Of a DNA stretch of 45,415 bases, positions 16,347 to 24,992 are shown one piece after another. Origin of the DNA: CAZTZY01 sp964617765 (lineage in GTDB: Bacteria; Pseudomonadota; Gammaproteobacteria; Pseudomonadales; DT-91); the NCBI GenBank assembly GCA_964617765.1, contig CAZTZY010000012.1, forward strand, positions 1 to 45,415, given 5' to 3'. The notes beneath the pieces were generated by a model. It did not search any database and was not told the DNA's origin. It was given only the letters and a program-made list of their open reading frames with translations. Both the position numbers and the translations under genes were made by a program. How positions within the stretch are numbered: the first letter of the stretch is position 1; the number at the start of each line of letters is the position of its first letter.

Positions 16347-16636
16347 GCTTGCGTTGCCAGGGTTTAGGAGCCTTTAATTTGCCGGCAAGGGTTTTGTTGC
16401 CTATCATCACTGGAATGAAAATTGCCGGACATCAATGGTGCTTGCCTTGATGTTTTGCTGGAGATGTTTCGGTGGGACAGGCATCGAAACAGCGTCGATC
16501 CAGCATCAAACCAGCATAGGTAAATACAGGCTTGTTTGTACCTTACTTGTAATTGTATCGATGGGCGGTAAAATGCCGAGCAAAAAAGAAATCTCTGTGC
16601 TATAAAAAAGACAGCAAAAAAACAACAGGAGCCAAC
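16347..16636. other. 290-bp intergenic region before gcvH
   Basis: No coding sequence was supported. On the plus strand there are several short inverted repeats, such as ACATCAA...TTGATGT (from about 16411) and GTTTCG...CGAAAC (from about 16467), so the region may hold a weak terminator for the ubi operon and a structured leader for gcvH. I looked for a glycine riboswitch and did not find its conserved core. Confidence 0.4.
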
Positions 16637-17026
16637 ATGAGTCAATTACCCGCAGAATTAAGATACGCCAATAGCCATGAATGGGCTCGATTGGAAGATG
16701 GCATTGTCACCGTAGGCATTACGGATCATGCCCAGAATGCGCTGGGTGATGTGGTTTATGTAGAATTGCCCGATATTGGCGACATTCTCAGTGCATCTCA
16801 GGAAGCGGGTGTCGTGGAATCAGTCAAGGCAGCATCGGATATCTATAGTCCGGTCAGTGGTGAAGTGGTTGCCATTAATGAAGCGCTGGAAGAATCACCG
16901 GAAACCATTAATTCTGATCCATATACCGATGGCTGGTTTTATAAAATCAGGATTGCCGATATGTCAGATTTTGAAAACCTGTTAGATGCCGATGAGTATC
17001 TTGCATCACTTGAAGACGACGAATAA
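16637..17026 (+). CDS. gcvH: glycine cleavage system H protein
   Basis: A 129-residue carrier protein that shuttles the aminomethyl group of glycine on a lipoyl arm between the P, T and L proteins. The lipoylated residue is K64 in VVESVKAASDIYSPVSGEVV. LRYANSHEWARLEDG and SDPYTDGWFYKIRI are also conserved. The start at 16637 has ACAGGA seven bases upstream and matches the family; the longer reading upstream has no homology. gcvT and gcvP are not in this window, so the system is split in this genome. Confidence 0.95.
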   Translation: MSQLPAELRYANSHEWARLEDGIVTVGITDHAQNALGDVVYVELPDIGDILSASQEAGVVESVKAASDIYSPVSGEVVAINEALEESPETINSDPYTDGWFYKIRIADMSDFENLLDADEYLASLEDDE

Positions 17027-17036
17027 GCCCCATTCC

Positions 17037-17067
17037 GCCTTCTTTCCCTGCAGCTGGGGAAGAAGGC
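17037..17067 (+). terminator. strong hairpin between gcvH and rlmI
   Basis: GCCTTCTTTCCC and GGGGAAGAAGGC form a 12-base stem with one G-T pair around TGCAGCT. It starts 11 bases after the gcvH stop and ends 22 bases before the rlmI ATG. There is no U-run after it, so it could be an mRNA stabiliser or processing site, or a weak terminator. Confidence 0.45.
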
Positions 17068-17089
17068 AACCTCACTAAAGACCCTCCCG

Positions 17090-18265
17090 ATGAATATATT
17101 ACGCATCACCGATCGAGCCGAAAAGCGTTTGAAATCTGGCCATTTGTGGATTTATAGCAACGAAATCGATAACCAGCACTCGCCTTTAAAAACGATAGGC
17201 ATGGGTGAACAGGTGGTTATTGAAAACCCGCAGGGCAAGGTGTTGGCCTATGCGGTGATTAATCCCAATTCATTGATTTGTGGAAAAATTCTTTCGCGCA
17301 AAAATCCTTTTACCCGCGCGCAATTGAAAAAACGCATTGAGGGTGCCCTGGCCCTGCGCGAGCAGTGTTATGGCAAACCTTTTTACCGGCTGCTTTATGC
17401 TGAAGGTGATTATTTGCCAGGATTAATCATTGATCGTTTTGGCGATGTCTGTGTTGTGCAAATCAATAGTGCAGGTCTTGAGCCCTTCCAGCAGGCGATA
17501 GCAGAAATCCTGCAGGAGTTGGTGCAATGCAAAGGTGTGCTGTTCCGTAATGATGGCCAAAGTCGCGAGCAGGAAGGTTTTGCCAAATCTGATAATATCG
17601 AGATTGGCGATATCCCGGAATTTGTTGAACTGGAAGAAAATGGCACGCGATTTTTGGCGCCGGTCAAGGCTGGCCAAAAAACAGGATGGTTTTATGATCA
17701 CCGCGATAACCGCGCCAAACTGGCCGGGTTGGCTAAAAACAAAAAAGTGTTAGATGTATTCAGTTATGTCGGCGCATGGGGTTTGGCGGCGATGAATGCG
17801 GGTGCATCAAGCCTGACAGCCATTGATGCATCGGAATTTGCCCTGGATTGTCTAGAGCAAAATGCGGCATTGAACGGCTTTGCGGATACCGTCACCACCT
17901 TGCAGGGCAATGCGTTTGACGCCATGAATGCCTTGTTAGAGCAGGGTGAAAAATTCGATGTCGTGGTACTTGATCCCCCTGCGTTTATCAAAAAGAAAAA
18001 AGACTATAACAATGGCATCAAGGCCTATCGCAAAGGCAATGAGCTGGCATTGCGTTTGCTCGAAAAAAATGGCTTGCTGGTAGCGGCATCGTGCTCCATG
18101 CATTTGCCGGATGCGGATCTACAGGATTGTGTGCAGCGTGCTGCGCGCCATGTCGACAGGAATCTGTCGCTGATTCATCGGGGTGGTCATGCGATTGACC
18201 ATCCGATACATCCCGCGATCAGGGAAACCGATTACCTGAAAGCACAGTTTTATGTATTACGTTAA
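17090..18265 (+). CDS. rlmI: 23S rRNA m5C1962 methyltransferase RlmI
   Basis: A 391-residue SAM-dependent methyltransferase. An N-terminal PUA domain (residues 1-75: RITDRAEKRLKSGHLWIYSN) is followed by a central EEHEE-type domain and a Rossmann methyltransferase domain. The SAM loop is VLDVFSYVGAWGLAAMNAGA, and the catalytic region is VVLDPPAFIKKKKD with a later ASCSMHL. In E. coli RlmI methylates C1962 of 23S rRNA. It ends overlapping the convergent HAD gene by 4 bases. Confidence 0.92.
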   Translation: MNILRITDRAEKRLKSGHLWIYSNEIDNQHSPLKTIGMGEQVVIENPQGKVLAYAVINPNSLICGKILSRKNPFTRAQLKKRIEGALALREQCYGKPFYRLLYAEGDYLPGLIIDRFGDVCVVQINSAGLEPFQQAIAEILQELVQCKGVLFRNDGQSREQEGFAKSDNIEIGDIPEFVELEENGTRFLAPVKAGQKTGWFYDHRDNRAKLAGLAKNKKVLDVFSYVGAWGLAAMNAGASSLTAIDASEFALDCLEQNAALNGFADTVTTLQGNAFDAMNALLEQGEKFDVVVLDPPAFIKKKKDYNNGIKAYRKGNELALRLLEKNGLLVAASCSMHLPDADLQDCVQRAARHVDRNLSLIHRGGHAIDHPIHPAIRETDYLKAQFYVLR

Positions 18266-18915
18266 CGCAGGCTGATCAACGGCCAATTTTGCGCCTCGGC
18301 ATATTTGCGCAAGATGTCATCGGCATCAATGGCTACCGGATGGTCGACCATTTTCAGCAACGGTAAATCGTTGTGTGAATCACTATAGAAAGTACTGCCA
18401 GCCAGTGAATGTCCGGTTCGGCTGAGCCATTCATACAGGCGTGTTACTTTACCTTCCTTGAAACAGGGCGTACCGGTAATTTTGCCGGTGTATGCACCAT
18501 TTAAGAACTCAGGTTCAGTCGCCAGAATGTCATCCACACCCAGCCAATAGGCAATCGGCCGTGTGACAAAGGCATTGGTGGCGGTGATGATTAATAGAAA
18601 ATCACCGTTAGCCCTGTGTTGGTTGAGGAGTTCATCAGCTTTTTCCAGTCGCATTGGCGCAATCACTGTTTCAAGAAACTGTTTATGCCAGAGATCCAGT
18701 TGGGCTTTGCTGTGCGAGGCTAGTGGTTTCAGCGAAAATTCCAGATATTCGTGAATATCCAGAGTGCCATTTTGGTATTGCCGGTAAAAATAATCATTGG
18801 TGGACTGGTATGTTTCTTGCTCAACAATACCTTGCTGTACCAGAAATTCTCCCCAGGCATGATCGCTGTCACCGTTGAGGAGAGTATTATCTAAATCAAA
18901 AATGGCTAAGGGCAT
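18262..18915 (-). CDS. HAD-IB family hydrolase (SerB-like phosphatase)
   Basis: A 217-residue HAD-superfamily hydrolase. Motif I is AIFDLDNTLLNGDSD with the nucleophile and acid Asp7 and Asp9. Motif II is LLIITATNAF, and motif III/IV is YSDSHNDLPLLK. The family includes phosphoserine phosphatase-like and lysophosphatidate or histidinol phosphatase-like enzymes; the substrate is unknown. I chose MPLAIFDLDN at 18915 rather than an upstream ATG because the family starts directly at the first strand. It is divergent from rppH, the same arrangement as in Pseudomonas. Confidence 0.88.
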   Translation of the reverse strand: MPLAIFDLDNTLLNGDSDHAWGEFLVQQGIVEQETYQSTNDYFYRQYQNGTLDIHEYLEFSLKPLASHSKAQLDLWHKQFLETVIAPMRLEKADELLNQHRANGDFLLIITATNAFVTRPIAYWLGVDDILATEPEFLNGAYTGKITGTPCFKEGKVTRLYEWLSRTGHSLAGSTFYSDSHNDLPLLKMVDHPVAIDADDILRKYAEAQNWPLISLR

Positions 18916-19042
18916 AGGAATTTTATCAGCAAAGAATGGTCGAAAGCGGCTACAATGAAAGTAACTCATATTTTTAAGCGGGCATAATTCATGATGCTTT
19001 GACGAATGTCAAACCAGCCTGCGCAACTTTTGGTACGTTAAA

Positions 19043-19537
19043 GTGATTGATAATGAAGGCTTTCGAGCCAATGTAGGGATTATTCTTGCCAATGGCAAGG
19101 GCAAGGTTTTCTGGGCGCGACGGTTAGGCCAGGATGCGTGGCAGTTTCCGCAAGGGGGAATTGCGGCGAATGAAACCCCGGAAGAAGCCATGTACCGTGA
19201 GCTCTATGAAGAAATTGGTTTGACAGCTACCGATGTAAAAATTGTGGCGAGTACCAAAGGCTGGTTGCGATATCGTTTGCCCAAGCGTTTATTGCGTCAC
19301 GATTCCACGCCATTATGTATTGGGCAGAAGCAAAAATGGTTTCTTTTGCATTACCAGAATACGGATGATGCGGTGCGGCTGGATTTGCATGAGAAACCGG
19401 AATTCGATCACTGGGACTGGGTGAGTTATTGGTATCCCATTGAACAGGTGGTTTCATTCAAGCGTGGTGTTTATAGTCGGGCGCTAAAAGAGCTTTCGCC
19501 TGTTCATAGTCGCATGATAAAGGATCTCACATGTTAG
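19043..19537 (+). CDS. rppH: RNA pyrophosphohydrolase RppH
   Basis: A 164-residue Nudix enzyme that removes pyrophosphate from the 5' triphosphate of mRNA and so starts RNase E-dependent decay. The Nudix box GGIAANETPEEAMYRELYEEIG and QDAWQFPQGG are intact. The start is a GTG at 19043, giving MIDNEGFRANVG, which matches the family exactly; no good ribosome binding site is seen, so expression may be low. Its end overlaps the ptsP start by 7 bases. Confidence 0.93.
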   Translation: MIDNEGFRANVGIILANGKGKVFWARRLGQDAWQFPQGGIAANETPEEAMYRELYEEIGLTATDVKIVASTKGWLRYRLPKRLLRHDSTPLCIGQKQKWFLLHYQNTDDAVRLDLHEKPEFDHWDWVSYWYPIEQVVSFKRGVYSRALKELSPVHSRMIKDLTC

Positions 19538-21804
19538 CCTCGTTACGCAGCATTGTACAAGAAGTGGGTCTTGCCAAAGATATCAAGATGGCGCTGGATA
19601 TTATTACCTTGCGTGTACAGCAGGCGATGAAAACAGAAGTTTGCAGTATTTACTTGCTGGATCCACAATCTGATCGTTATGTATTTATGTCAACCCAGGG
19701 TTTGAACAAGGAGGCTGAAGGTCGACTGAGCCTCGCAAAAAACCAGGGTCTTGTCGGTTTGGTGGCGCAACGAGAAGAGCCCATCAACCTGGAAAATGCT
19801 TCAGATCATCCTGCGTTTAAATTTCTCCCCGATATAGGTGAAGAGCCGTTTAACTCTTTTATGGGTACGCCTATTATTCATCAGCGCGATGTTTTGGGTG
19901 TATTGGTAGTTCAGCAGCGAGACGCACGTCGGTTTACCGAGATTGAAGAATCTTTTCTCGTTACCATTGCCGCACAACTGGCGGGTGTTATTGCTCATGC
20001 GCAAGTCACGGGCGCCATTAACCAGATTGATGAAAAACAGGCTGCCAAAAAAGATGTGCGCTTCAATGGTTTGTCTGGTGCTTCCGGTGTCGCCATAGGT
20101 GAAGCGGTAGTCATTAGCCCTCAGGTAGATTTAACGACAGTGCAAGACCGGCGTTGTTCTGATGTTGATGAAGAAATAGATTTTTTTAATGTCTGTCTCG
20201 AGTCTGTGCGTGTGGATATCAAGGAATTGCGGGAAAGGTTTTCCCAGCGTATAGCCGCGCAGGAAATTGCCCTGTTCGATGTGTATTTGCAAATGCTGGA
20301 TGATTCCGCGATTGGTGGTGAGGTTGTTAATCGCATCCGTGGCGGGCAGTGGGCACAGGGTGCACTCAGTGATGTCATTCTTGAGCATGTGCAGGCATTT
20401 GAGTTGATGGATGACCCCTATATGCGGGAGCGTGCCACGGATGTCAAGGATCTGGGTATGCGTGTATTGGGTTATTTGCAAGAAGCAGAACCTGTCCAGC
20501 GGGAATATCACCAAAATATTATCCTTGTTGCAGAAGAACTCTCCGCATCCATGTTAGGTATGGTGCCACGCGAGAATCTCGTAGGTATGGTTTCTGTATC
20601 AGGGTCGAGTAATTCGCATGTTGCTATTTTAGCGCGCTCCATGGGCATCCCTACGGTGATGGGTGTGATGGGAATGCCTTATAAAAAACTGGATGGCCAG
20701 ACCATTATTATAGATGGCTATCATGGAGTGGTAATAGCCAATATCAGTGATGCAATGACCAAACGGTATCAGGATATTTGCGAAGAAGAAAAGCTGGCTA
20801 TCAAGGGTTTGGAGCAGATCAAGAATTTACCCTGTGAAACACTCGATCATTACAGGTTACCTTTGTTGGTCAATACCGGGTTAATGATGGATATAGCGCG
20901 TTATCTTGAGCAAGGTGCGGAAGGGGTCGGGTTATTTCGTACAGAAGTTTCATTTTTAATGAGCGAGCGTTTCCCTAGTGAGGAAGAGCAGCGTGAAACT
21001 TATCGTGCACAGCTTGCGGCATTCCATCCTATGTCAGTGGTTATGCGTACCCTTGATGTGGGGGGTGATAAATCCCTGCCTTACTTCCCGATTGAAGAAG
21101 ACAATCCATTTTTAGGATGGAGAGGTATACGTGTCACGTTAGATCACCCGGAAATTTTTCTGGTACAGATCCGTGCCATGTTAAAGGCCAGCTCTGGGCT
21201 GGATAACCTGCAAATCCTCTTGCCAATGATAGCCAGTATTAGTGAGTTTATAGATGCCAAAGAATTAATAAAGCGCGCCTATGCAGAATTGGTTGCCGAA
21301 GGGTGGCAGATAAAAATGCCACCTCTTGGGATTATGATAGAAGTCCCGTCGGCAGTCTATTTGATGCGTGATTTGGCCAGAAAAGCCGATTTTTTATCAG
21401 TGGGCAGTAATGATCTTACCCAGTATTTGTTGGCAGTAGATCGTAATAATCCGCGTGTAGCGCATTTATATCAAAGCTACCATCCTGCGGTTTTGCGAGC
21501 CTGTAATGAAATTGCCAAAATAGCACGGGAAGAAGGCAAGCCGGTTTCTATATGCGGGGAATTGGCTGGCGATCCCGCCGCTGCGGTATTGTTAATGGCC
21601 ATGGGTTTTACGCATTTATCGATGAATGCTACCAGTATTCCCAGGGTGAAATCGATGATACGCCTGATTGAAATGTCTACAGCAAAAAAACTTCTCGAAG
21701 TTGTCTTGAAGCTGGATAATTCCTATGACATTGAAGACTATTTGTCACGCAACTTACAGAATGTTGGCATTACGCCAATTTTCGGTGCAGGTGTCGACTT
21801 CTAG
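19531..21804 (+). CDS. ptsP: phosphoenolpyruvate-protein phosphotransferase PtsP (enzyme I-Ntr)
   Basis: A 757-residue enzyme of the nitrogen-related phosphotransfer chain. It takes phosphate from PEP and passes it to NPr (PtsO) and EIIA-Ntr. Residues 1-165 are a GAF sensor domain, which in relatives binds glutamine or 2-oxoglutarate. The PEP-utilising N-domain follows (about 175-300), then the phosphohistidine domain with His363 in GSSNSHVAILARSMGIPTVMG, and the TIM-barrel PEP-binding domain (about 435-745: GLFRTEVSFLM, RTLDVGGDKSLPYF, SVGSNDLTQYLLAVDRNN). It is coupled to rppH by overlap. A palindromic repeat follows its stop. Confidence 0.95.
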   Translation: MLASLRSIVQEVGLAKDIKMALDIITLRVQQAMKTEVCSIYLLDPQSDRYVFMSTQGLNKEAEGRLSLAKNQGLVGLVAQREEPINLENASDHPAFKFLPDIGEEPFNSFMGTPIIHQRDVLGVLVVQQRDARRFTEIEESFLVTIAAQLAGVIAHAQVTGAINQIDEKQAAKKDVRFNGLSGASGVAIGEAVVISPQVDLTTVQDRRCSDVDEEIDFFNVCLESVRVDIKELRERFSQRIAAQEIALFDVYLQMLDDSAIGGEVVNRIRGGQWAQGALSDVILEHVQAFELMDDPYMRERATDVKDLGMRVLGYLQEAEPVQREYHQNIILVAEELSASMLGMVPRENLVGMVSVSGSSNSHVAILARSMGIPTVMGVMGMPYKKLDGQTIIIDGYHGVVIANISDAMTKRYQDICEEEKLAIKGLEQIKNLPCETLDHYRLPLLVNTGLMMDIARYLEQGAEGVGLFRTEVSFLMSERFPSEEEQRETYRAQLAAFHPMSVVMRTLDVGGDKSLPYFPIEEDNPFLGWRGIRVTLDHPEIFLVQIRAMLKASSGLDNLQILLPMIASISEFIDAKELIKRAYAELVAEGWQIKMPPLGIMIEVPSAVYLMRDLARKADFLSVGSNDLTQYLLAVDRNNPRVAHLYQSYHPAVLRACNEIAKIAREEGKPVSICGELAGDPAAAVLLMAMGFTHLSMNATSIPRVKSMIRLIEMSTAKKLLEVVLKLDNSYDIEDYLSRNLQNVGITPIFGAGVDF

Positions 21805-21811
21805 AATGTTT

Positions 21812-21838
21812 GTAGAGACGTTGCATGCAACGTCTCAA
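21812..21838. repeat. palindromic repeat, copy A
   Basis: GTAGAGACGTTGCA / TGCAACGTCTC: a 22-base perfect palindrome at 21815-21836, extended on the left by GTA. It begins 7 bases after the ptsP stop and 14 bases before the convergent DUF1631 stop. A partial CGTCTCA recurs at 21849-21855 close by. No U-run, so it is an extragenic palindrome rather than a standard terminator. Confidence 0.75.
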
Positions 21839-21849
21839 GCAGCACCGTC

Positions 21850-24033
21850 TCAGGAAGGGTTATTCAGTTTGGTAATGACCCTGGCCAGATTGCCGTCGAA
21901 TGATAAGGTGCTTTCCAGCGGACAAGCAAAGCCCGTTAAAATATCTTCAACAATCTCTGCGCGTTTGCGCTCAAACAGTTTTTTGTTGTGGCGATCACAA
22001 AAAACATAACTGTCATTCTGTTTGGAATAATAGCTCGGTGAGCAAGGAATACGCTCGTTATCGACAATAAAATTCATCCACTGTCCTAATTTCAGGCTTT
22101 TAACAAAGGCAATCGCACTGTTCTTTTGTGGGCGTTTTTTTTCCGGGATCAGTTCCAGTGTTTTGGCATTGCTGGACTTTTTATGCTCACTACCGATGCG
22201 CGCAGTATCCATATCAGCCATCATTTCACTTTCGTAATCATCGATAATCATATCAACATCATAAGTGTGGCTGAGTTCATCATCATCAATGTCGGAGAGT
22301 TTCTTGCCCTGGGCCAATAACATCTGGATCTCTTGCAGTTGCTCCAGAAATACTTTTTTGCGATCAGTTGCAATGCTGTTTTCAGAAAGAAACTGGCTTA
22401 ACTTGCGAATCACATTAACGAGGTCATCAGACAGGGTTTTAAAATGAGGTGAGTCGCTTTTGTCGGTTAATATTAAAATAATATCGAGTAATTTAGAGCC
22501 AATTTGCCATGATTTTGATTCATTGCCTTCACGCAGCAATATTTCCACTAACACTTGCGCCATGATTTTTTCAATCAGAATATGAAAGCGCAAGCGCCGC
22601 GAAAGTCGTTTGGAGCGCTGTGCAATCAGTTCATTGACAGAGTTATAGGCAAAGCGTTTTTGTTCTTCAGCTTCAAGTTGCAGGCGCATTTTTTCCAGGC
22701 CTTCTGCAAAGGGGACGCTATTATTTTCGTAATAACCTTTAACGACCTTGAGTAAATCGGCAAACAGGGAATTTTCGCCATTGTAGCGCATCAGGATTTT
22801 CATGACGCTGGTTTGTACCTGTTTATAAAGGGTTTCGTCATCATGGGTACTGAAGGTAAGAGCCAGTAATTCATCCAGCAAATTTCTTGCGGGATGTGAG
22901 GTGTCATGAAAGAACAGGTCGTCAGTCAATACCAGGCGGGTATAAGGTACTTTCAGGCGATAAAATAAATCCGCCATGCGTTTGTCCTGGCCTCTGGCAA
23001 TTTCATCAAACACCAGAGAAATAAGATTGATGATATTTTCGTCATGACGACGAATAACATTAACTTCGCCACTCTTCGATTCAATGACCAGATGAGATTT
23101 CACATATTCCGGCAGTTCCCCATCGCTGGCAGGGTCATAGCCTTTTTGCAGGTTGGCTAACAACTGATCAATGGCTTTGACGGGGATAGTGATGATTTTT
23201 TTCTTTGGGTCATCGGCATATTGAAATTCCAGCGGAGTATAATGACGCGTTTGATAATCGGGAGCTATTACACCCTCATCAATGAGTGCGTTAAAATCTG
23301 AATCTATGGTATCGAGTTCGCCAGAGGATGGCTCCAGCAGTGGAATGTCATCATCACTGATAATCGAATCATTGGCATTGGGTATTTTTACACGAATACC
23401 GGCATCGCGTAAGTGATGTAAAGACTGTACGTAAAAGCCATCCATTTTTTTTAGTAATTGATTATCAAACAGCGCCAGAATTTCTTTTTTTGCGGCAGAA
23501 TGCATGCTGGTAATTTTTAGTGAAGCAAAAATGGCATTGCCAATAATCATTGGATTAAAAGGATTATTCTGCCGAGTGATGCGAGAGCCAGGTATGGTTT
23601 TTTGTAATGCATTAGTAATTTCGTTAGTGAGATCTTCGTATTGCTTGTAGGCTTTGGTTGTGGCGGCAAGCATAAAAGTTTCATCTTCGCGGGCATGGCT
23701 GGCCAAGGCATTGACTGAGCCCTGAAAATATAATTGCGGTTGTGCTTCTGTCGGGTGGCCGTTCATTGGTTTCAGTGCTTCCATCATGCCATGGCCAAAT
23801 GCCGATACCATGCTGCCTTTCATGCGTTGGCATTGCTCAATGGCGGCAATAAAACGCGACTTGTCACTATCGGATTTCTGGTCGCGGGCGGCTTTAATTA
23901 AGTGGCTTTCTGCCTGGTCGATAATGGTTTGATACTGTTCTAATAAATAAGAAAATGAAAAAGCGGTGAGGTCTTTCAGGTTAGGTTTGACCTGGGAAAG
24001 GAAAAAATCAAATCCTTCAAATGTGTTTATCAT
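21850..24033 (-). CDS. DUF1631 family protein
   Basis: A 727-residue, largely helical, charged cytoplasmic protein. The N-terminal part (FSYLLEQYQTIIDQAESHLI) and long middle, plus the C-terminal segment LKLGQWMNFIVDNERIPCSP...SYVFCDRHNKKLFERKRAEI, match the DUF1631 family of gammaproteobacteria and betaproteobacteria. That last segment reads like a small beta-barrel of the kind found in PilZ domains, but the c-di-GMP-binding RxxxR and D/NxSxxG motifs are not evident. Such genes are sometimes wrongly labelled thymidine phosphorylase. Function unknown. It is preceded by the cnoX-like gene on the same strand with a gap of 89 bases. Confidence 0.82.
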   Translation of the reverse strand: MINTFEGFDFFLSQVKPNLKDLTAFSFSYLLEQYQTIIDQAESHLIKAARDQKSDSDKSRFIAAIEQCQRMKGSMVSAFGHGMMEALKPMNGHPTEAQPQLYFQGSVNALASHAREDETFMLAATTKAYKQYEDLTNEITNALQKTIPGSRITRQNNPFNPMIIGNAIFASLKITSMHSAAKKEILALFDNQLLKKMDGFYVQSLHHLRDAGIRVKIPNANDSIISDDDIPLLEPSSGELDTIDSDFNALIDEGVIAPDYQTRHYTPLEFQYADDPKKKIITIPVKAIDQLLANLQKGYDPASDGELPEYVKSHLVIESKSGEVNVIRRHDENIINLISLVFDEIARGQDKRMADLFYRLKVPYTRLVLTDDLFFHDTSHPARNLLDELLALTFSTHDDETLYKQVQTSVMKILMRYNGENSLFADLLKVVKGYYENNSVPFAEGLEKMRLQLEAEEQKRFAYNSVNELIAQRSKRLSRRLRFHILIEKIMAQVLVEILLREGNESKSWQIGSKLLDIILILTDKSDSPHFKTLSDDLVNVIRKLSQFLSENSIATDRKKVFLEQLQEIQMLLAQGKKLSDIDDDELSHTYDVDMIIDDYESEMMADMDTARIGSEHKKSSNAKTLELIPEKKRPQKNSAIAFVKSLKLGQWMNFIVDNERIPCSPSYYSKQNDSYVFCDRHNKKLFERKRAEIVEDILTGFACPLESTLSFDGNLARVITKLNNPS

Positions 24034-24122
24034 TATTTAATAACCAGTAGTAAGTTATCGGGTTGCTGTTGTACAGCGCAAGTTATTATCGTGCGCGGTT
24101 TTATGCCGATCAGCGAGCCCGT

Positions 24123-24992
24123 TCAATATAACAGTGAAAATAATTGGCGCTGGAATTCGGTCACCAAAGGGTCACCTGCACCAAGGCTTTTGAAAATATC
24201 CAGTATCGTTTTTTTAGCTTCACCATTGTTATAATTTTTATCAGTTTTTAAAATGCCGATCAAGAACTCCAGGGCTTTTCTCGCTTGTTGCTCCTGTTGA
24301 TATTGTATGGCCAGTTGCATTTTTATGTCGAGATTATCCGGGTCGTTAGCCAGGGAGTTTTCCAGTGTTTCAATTTCCGGTGTTTTAGCCGCTGTGCGCT
24401 TTAATTGTATTTGGGAGACGAGTTGATGATAGCGGTTATCCTGATCAGCCAGACGAATATTTTTTAAAAGGGATTCTGCCTCGTCGATACGGTTGAGGGA
24501 TAGATAAACCTGAGCCAGATGTATACCTATATCAGGTCGTTGTTGCGATTCTGTATAAGCCTGGCGTAATAATGCCAATGCCGCAGTAACATCGCCTTTT
24601 TCGATAAGTTCTTGTGCGGTAGCCAACACCTTATCCATTGGATTAGGCAGATATTTATCCAGCAGTTTACGAATCTCGCTTTCTGATTGCACACCGGCAA
24701 AGCCGTCAACAGGGCGACCGTTTTGAATCAGCATCATTGTAGGCAGGCTTTGTACGCCGAGTTGGCGGGCAATCATCGGTTGCTCTGCCACATTGACTTT
24801 GCCCAGTAAAAAATCACCGGCATATTCATTGGCAATTTTTTCGAGCGTCGGCATCAGTTGCTGGCTTTGCGCGTTCATGGTGGCCCAAAAGTAGGCCATC
24901 ACCGGGCGTTGTTGCGATTCAGCAATTAATAATGCCTGGGCATTGGTTTCATCGATGGTGACAATAATGGCCTGAGTACTTAAGTCGGTCAT
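24123..24992 (-). CDS. cnoX: CnoX/YbbN-like thioredoxin-TPR protein
   Basis: A 289-residue protein. Residues 1-115 are a thioredoxin fold (MAYFWATMNAQSQQLMPTLE, then VNVAEQPMIARQLGVQSLPTMMLIQNGRPVDGFAG with the cis-Pro). The rest is TPR-like helices (about 125-285: DVTAALALLRQAYTESQQRP, LAQVYLSLNRIDEAESLL). E. coli CnoX is a holdase that hands substrates to GroEL. The normal CxxC or SxxC active site reads TMNAQS here, without any cysteine, so it cannot do thiol chemistry and probably works only as a chaperone. Its start codon overlaps the stop of the LysR gene upstream (ATGA). Confidence 0.87.
   Translation of the reverse strand: MTDLSTQAIIVTIDETNAQALLIAESQQRPVMAYFWATMNAQSQQLMPTLEKIANEYAGDFLLGKVNVAEQPMIARQLGVQSLPTMMLIQNGRPVDGFAGVQSESEIRKLLDKYLPNPMDKVLATAQELIEKGDVTAALALLRQAYTESQQRPDIGIHLAQVYLSLNRIDEAESLLKNIRLADQDNRYHQLVSQIQLKRTAAKTPEIETLENSLANDPDNLDIKMQLAIQYQQEQQARKALEFLIGILKTDKNYNNGEAKKTILDIFKSLGAGDPLVTEFQRQLFSLLY

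Noticed and set aside
16403..16636. Possible glycine riboswitch before gcvH
   Set aside because: The conserved glycine-aptamer core and tandem arrangement were not found; only weak inverted repeats are present.
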